Shown here piece after piece: positions 12,293-12,970 of a DNA stretch of 12,970 nucleotides. The number at the start of each line of letters is the position of its first letter. The stretch's first letter is position 1. Source of the DNA: an uncultured Amaricoccus sp. (GTDB lineage Bacteria > Pseudomonadota > Alphaproteobacteria > Rhodobacterales > Rhodobacteraceae); the NCBI RefSeq assembly GCF_937891315.1, contig NZ_CALAGI010000137.1, positions 1-12,970 of the forward strand. Reading direction: 5' to 3'. A program made the translations under genes and the position numbers. Under the pieces are notes generated by a model, which ran no database searches, had not been told where the DNA came from, and saw only the letters and a list, made by a program, of their open reading frames with translations.

Positions 12293-12966
12293 CCATCGTG
12301 ATCAACGAGGTGATGGCCAGCAACGGAGCCACCGCGATGGATGAGAACGACCAGTACGAAGACTGGATCGAACTGTACAATACCAGCAACCTCAGTTTCG
12401 ACCTCAGCGGTTACTACATCACCGACAATTCGGCCAACCTCGACAAGTGGAGATTCCCGGCCGGCACCGTCATTCCGCCGTCGGGTTACCTGATCCTTTG
12501 GGCCGATGAAGACAGCAGCCAGGGGCCACTTCACACCAACTTCAAACTTTCCATCGCCGGTGAATTCCTGGCATTGCTGGACACCGGTCTCAACTTTGTG
12601 GACACCCTCAGTTTTCCGCAACAGGTCACAGACATGGGATATGCCCGCGTACCCAATGGTACCGGCCCTTTTGTGATTCAAAACAGGACTTTTGCCGCCA
12701 ACAACTCGATGACACCAACCGCCGAACCTGCGGCATTGACGGTACCGGCGATCCGTGTTTCCCCCAATCCGGCAAACGATCATTTCACCGTGACGCTGAC
12801 AGCAGAACAGACGGACGGACGCCTGCAACTGACCGATATTTCGGGGAGGATGCTAAAGGAAATGTCGGCCCAGCCGGTCTTACAAATAGAGGTTGCTGAA
12901 TTGCCGCAAGGCATATACTTCCTGAAATGGGGCGAACTGACCACCAAACTGGTCATCACCCGTTGA
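12286..12966 (+). CDS. Bacteroidota lamin-tail-domain protein with type IX secretion tail (5' truncated)
   Basis: The start is missing; the left boundary is approximate. The segment opens with a lamin-tail domain: IVINEVMASN, DWIELYNTSN, FDLSGYYITDN, KWRFPAGTVIPPSGYLILWA and the closing GYARVPNGTGPF. It is followed by a Pro/Ala linker and a C-terminal sorting domain of the Por_Secre_tail kind: RVSPNPANDHFTV, GRLQLTDISGRML, ELPQGIYFLKW and LVITR, then stop. Such tails direct export by the type IX secretion system and cell-surface attachment, found only in Bacteroidota and allies. Proteobacteria lack that system, so the gene could not serve its role in the organism of the rest of this window. 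Confidence 0.88.
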   Translation, partial: VGPIVINEVMASNGATAMDENDQYEDWIELYNTSNLSFDLSGYYITDNSANLDKWRFPAGTVIPPSGYLILWADEDSSQGPLHTNFKLSIAGEFLALLDTGLNFVDTLSFPQQVTDMGYARVPNGTGPFVIQNRTFAANNSMTPTAEPAALTVPAIRVSPNPANDHFTVTLTAEQTDGRLQLTDISGRMLKEMSAQPVLQIEVAELPQGIYFLKWGELTTKLVITR

Positions 12967-12970
12967 GTCG

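Noticed and set aside
12163..12828. 221-codon - strand frame over the Bacteroidota segment
   Set aside because: Antisense of the lamin-tail and sorting-domain coding sequence, which has clear domain motifs.

Overview
The window is GC-rich alphaproteobacterial accessory DNA, most likely a conjugative or mobilisable plasmid (or integrated element) of a Rhodobacterales-type host. The evidence is a VirC1/VirC2-like gene pair, a second ParA/ribbon-helix-helix (RHH) partition pair, an ArdC-type antirestriction protein, an orphan DUF4942-type DNA methyltransferase, a ParDE toxin-antitoxin pair, an alphaproteobacterial LexA box, and a hairpin followed by GAGGATATTT of a kind common between genes in Rhodobacterales. 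The last ~690 bases are foreign: they encode a Bacteroidota lamin-tail/type IX secretion protein and are probably an assembly chimera.

Layout. 1-2719 holds two ParA modules that converge, each preceded on its outer side by a short-period repeat array. An 18-unit 8-bp array (2-145) precedes virC1-like and virC2-like genes on the + strand. An 11-bp array (2512-2719) precedes parA and an RHH partner gene on the - strand. The arrays look like centromeres, operators or transfer enhancers bound by the small partner proteins.

2760-9313 is a run of leftward genes. Three transcription units each start directly below a copy of a 376-380 bp non-coding leader (3704-4079, 7632-8011, 8937-9313) that ends in the same ribosome-binding site. 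They are ardC; an 88-aa protein plus the DUF4942 methyltransferase; and an acidic zinc-ribbon protein plus two small conserved-looking proteins. Hairpins follow each unit. Between them lie a 73-aa gene, a secreted thermonuclease, a frameshifted secreted excalibur-domain gene and a partial fourth copy of the leader. The arrangement resembles the conserved-upstream (CUP) repeats of IncN plasmids or the single-stranded promoters of plasmid leading regions, where anti-restriction genes are switched on during entry. It is the best candidate in the window for an undescribed regulatory system.

9352-10390 carries a LexA box and an SRAP (YedK/HMCES-type) abasic-site protein whose reading frame is joined to an unrecognised N-terminal domain. 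10397-10962 is parDE. 11206-11514 is a second ParE-like toxin, with no ParD, overlapping the 3' end of a tandem winged-helix protein that appears to be the C-terminal end of a larger ATPase cut off at the chimeric junction near 12262-12292.
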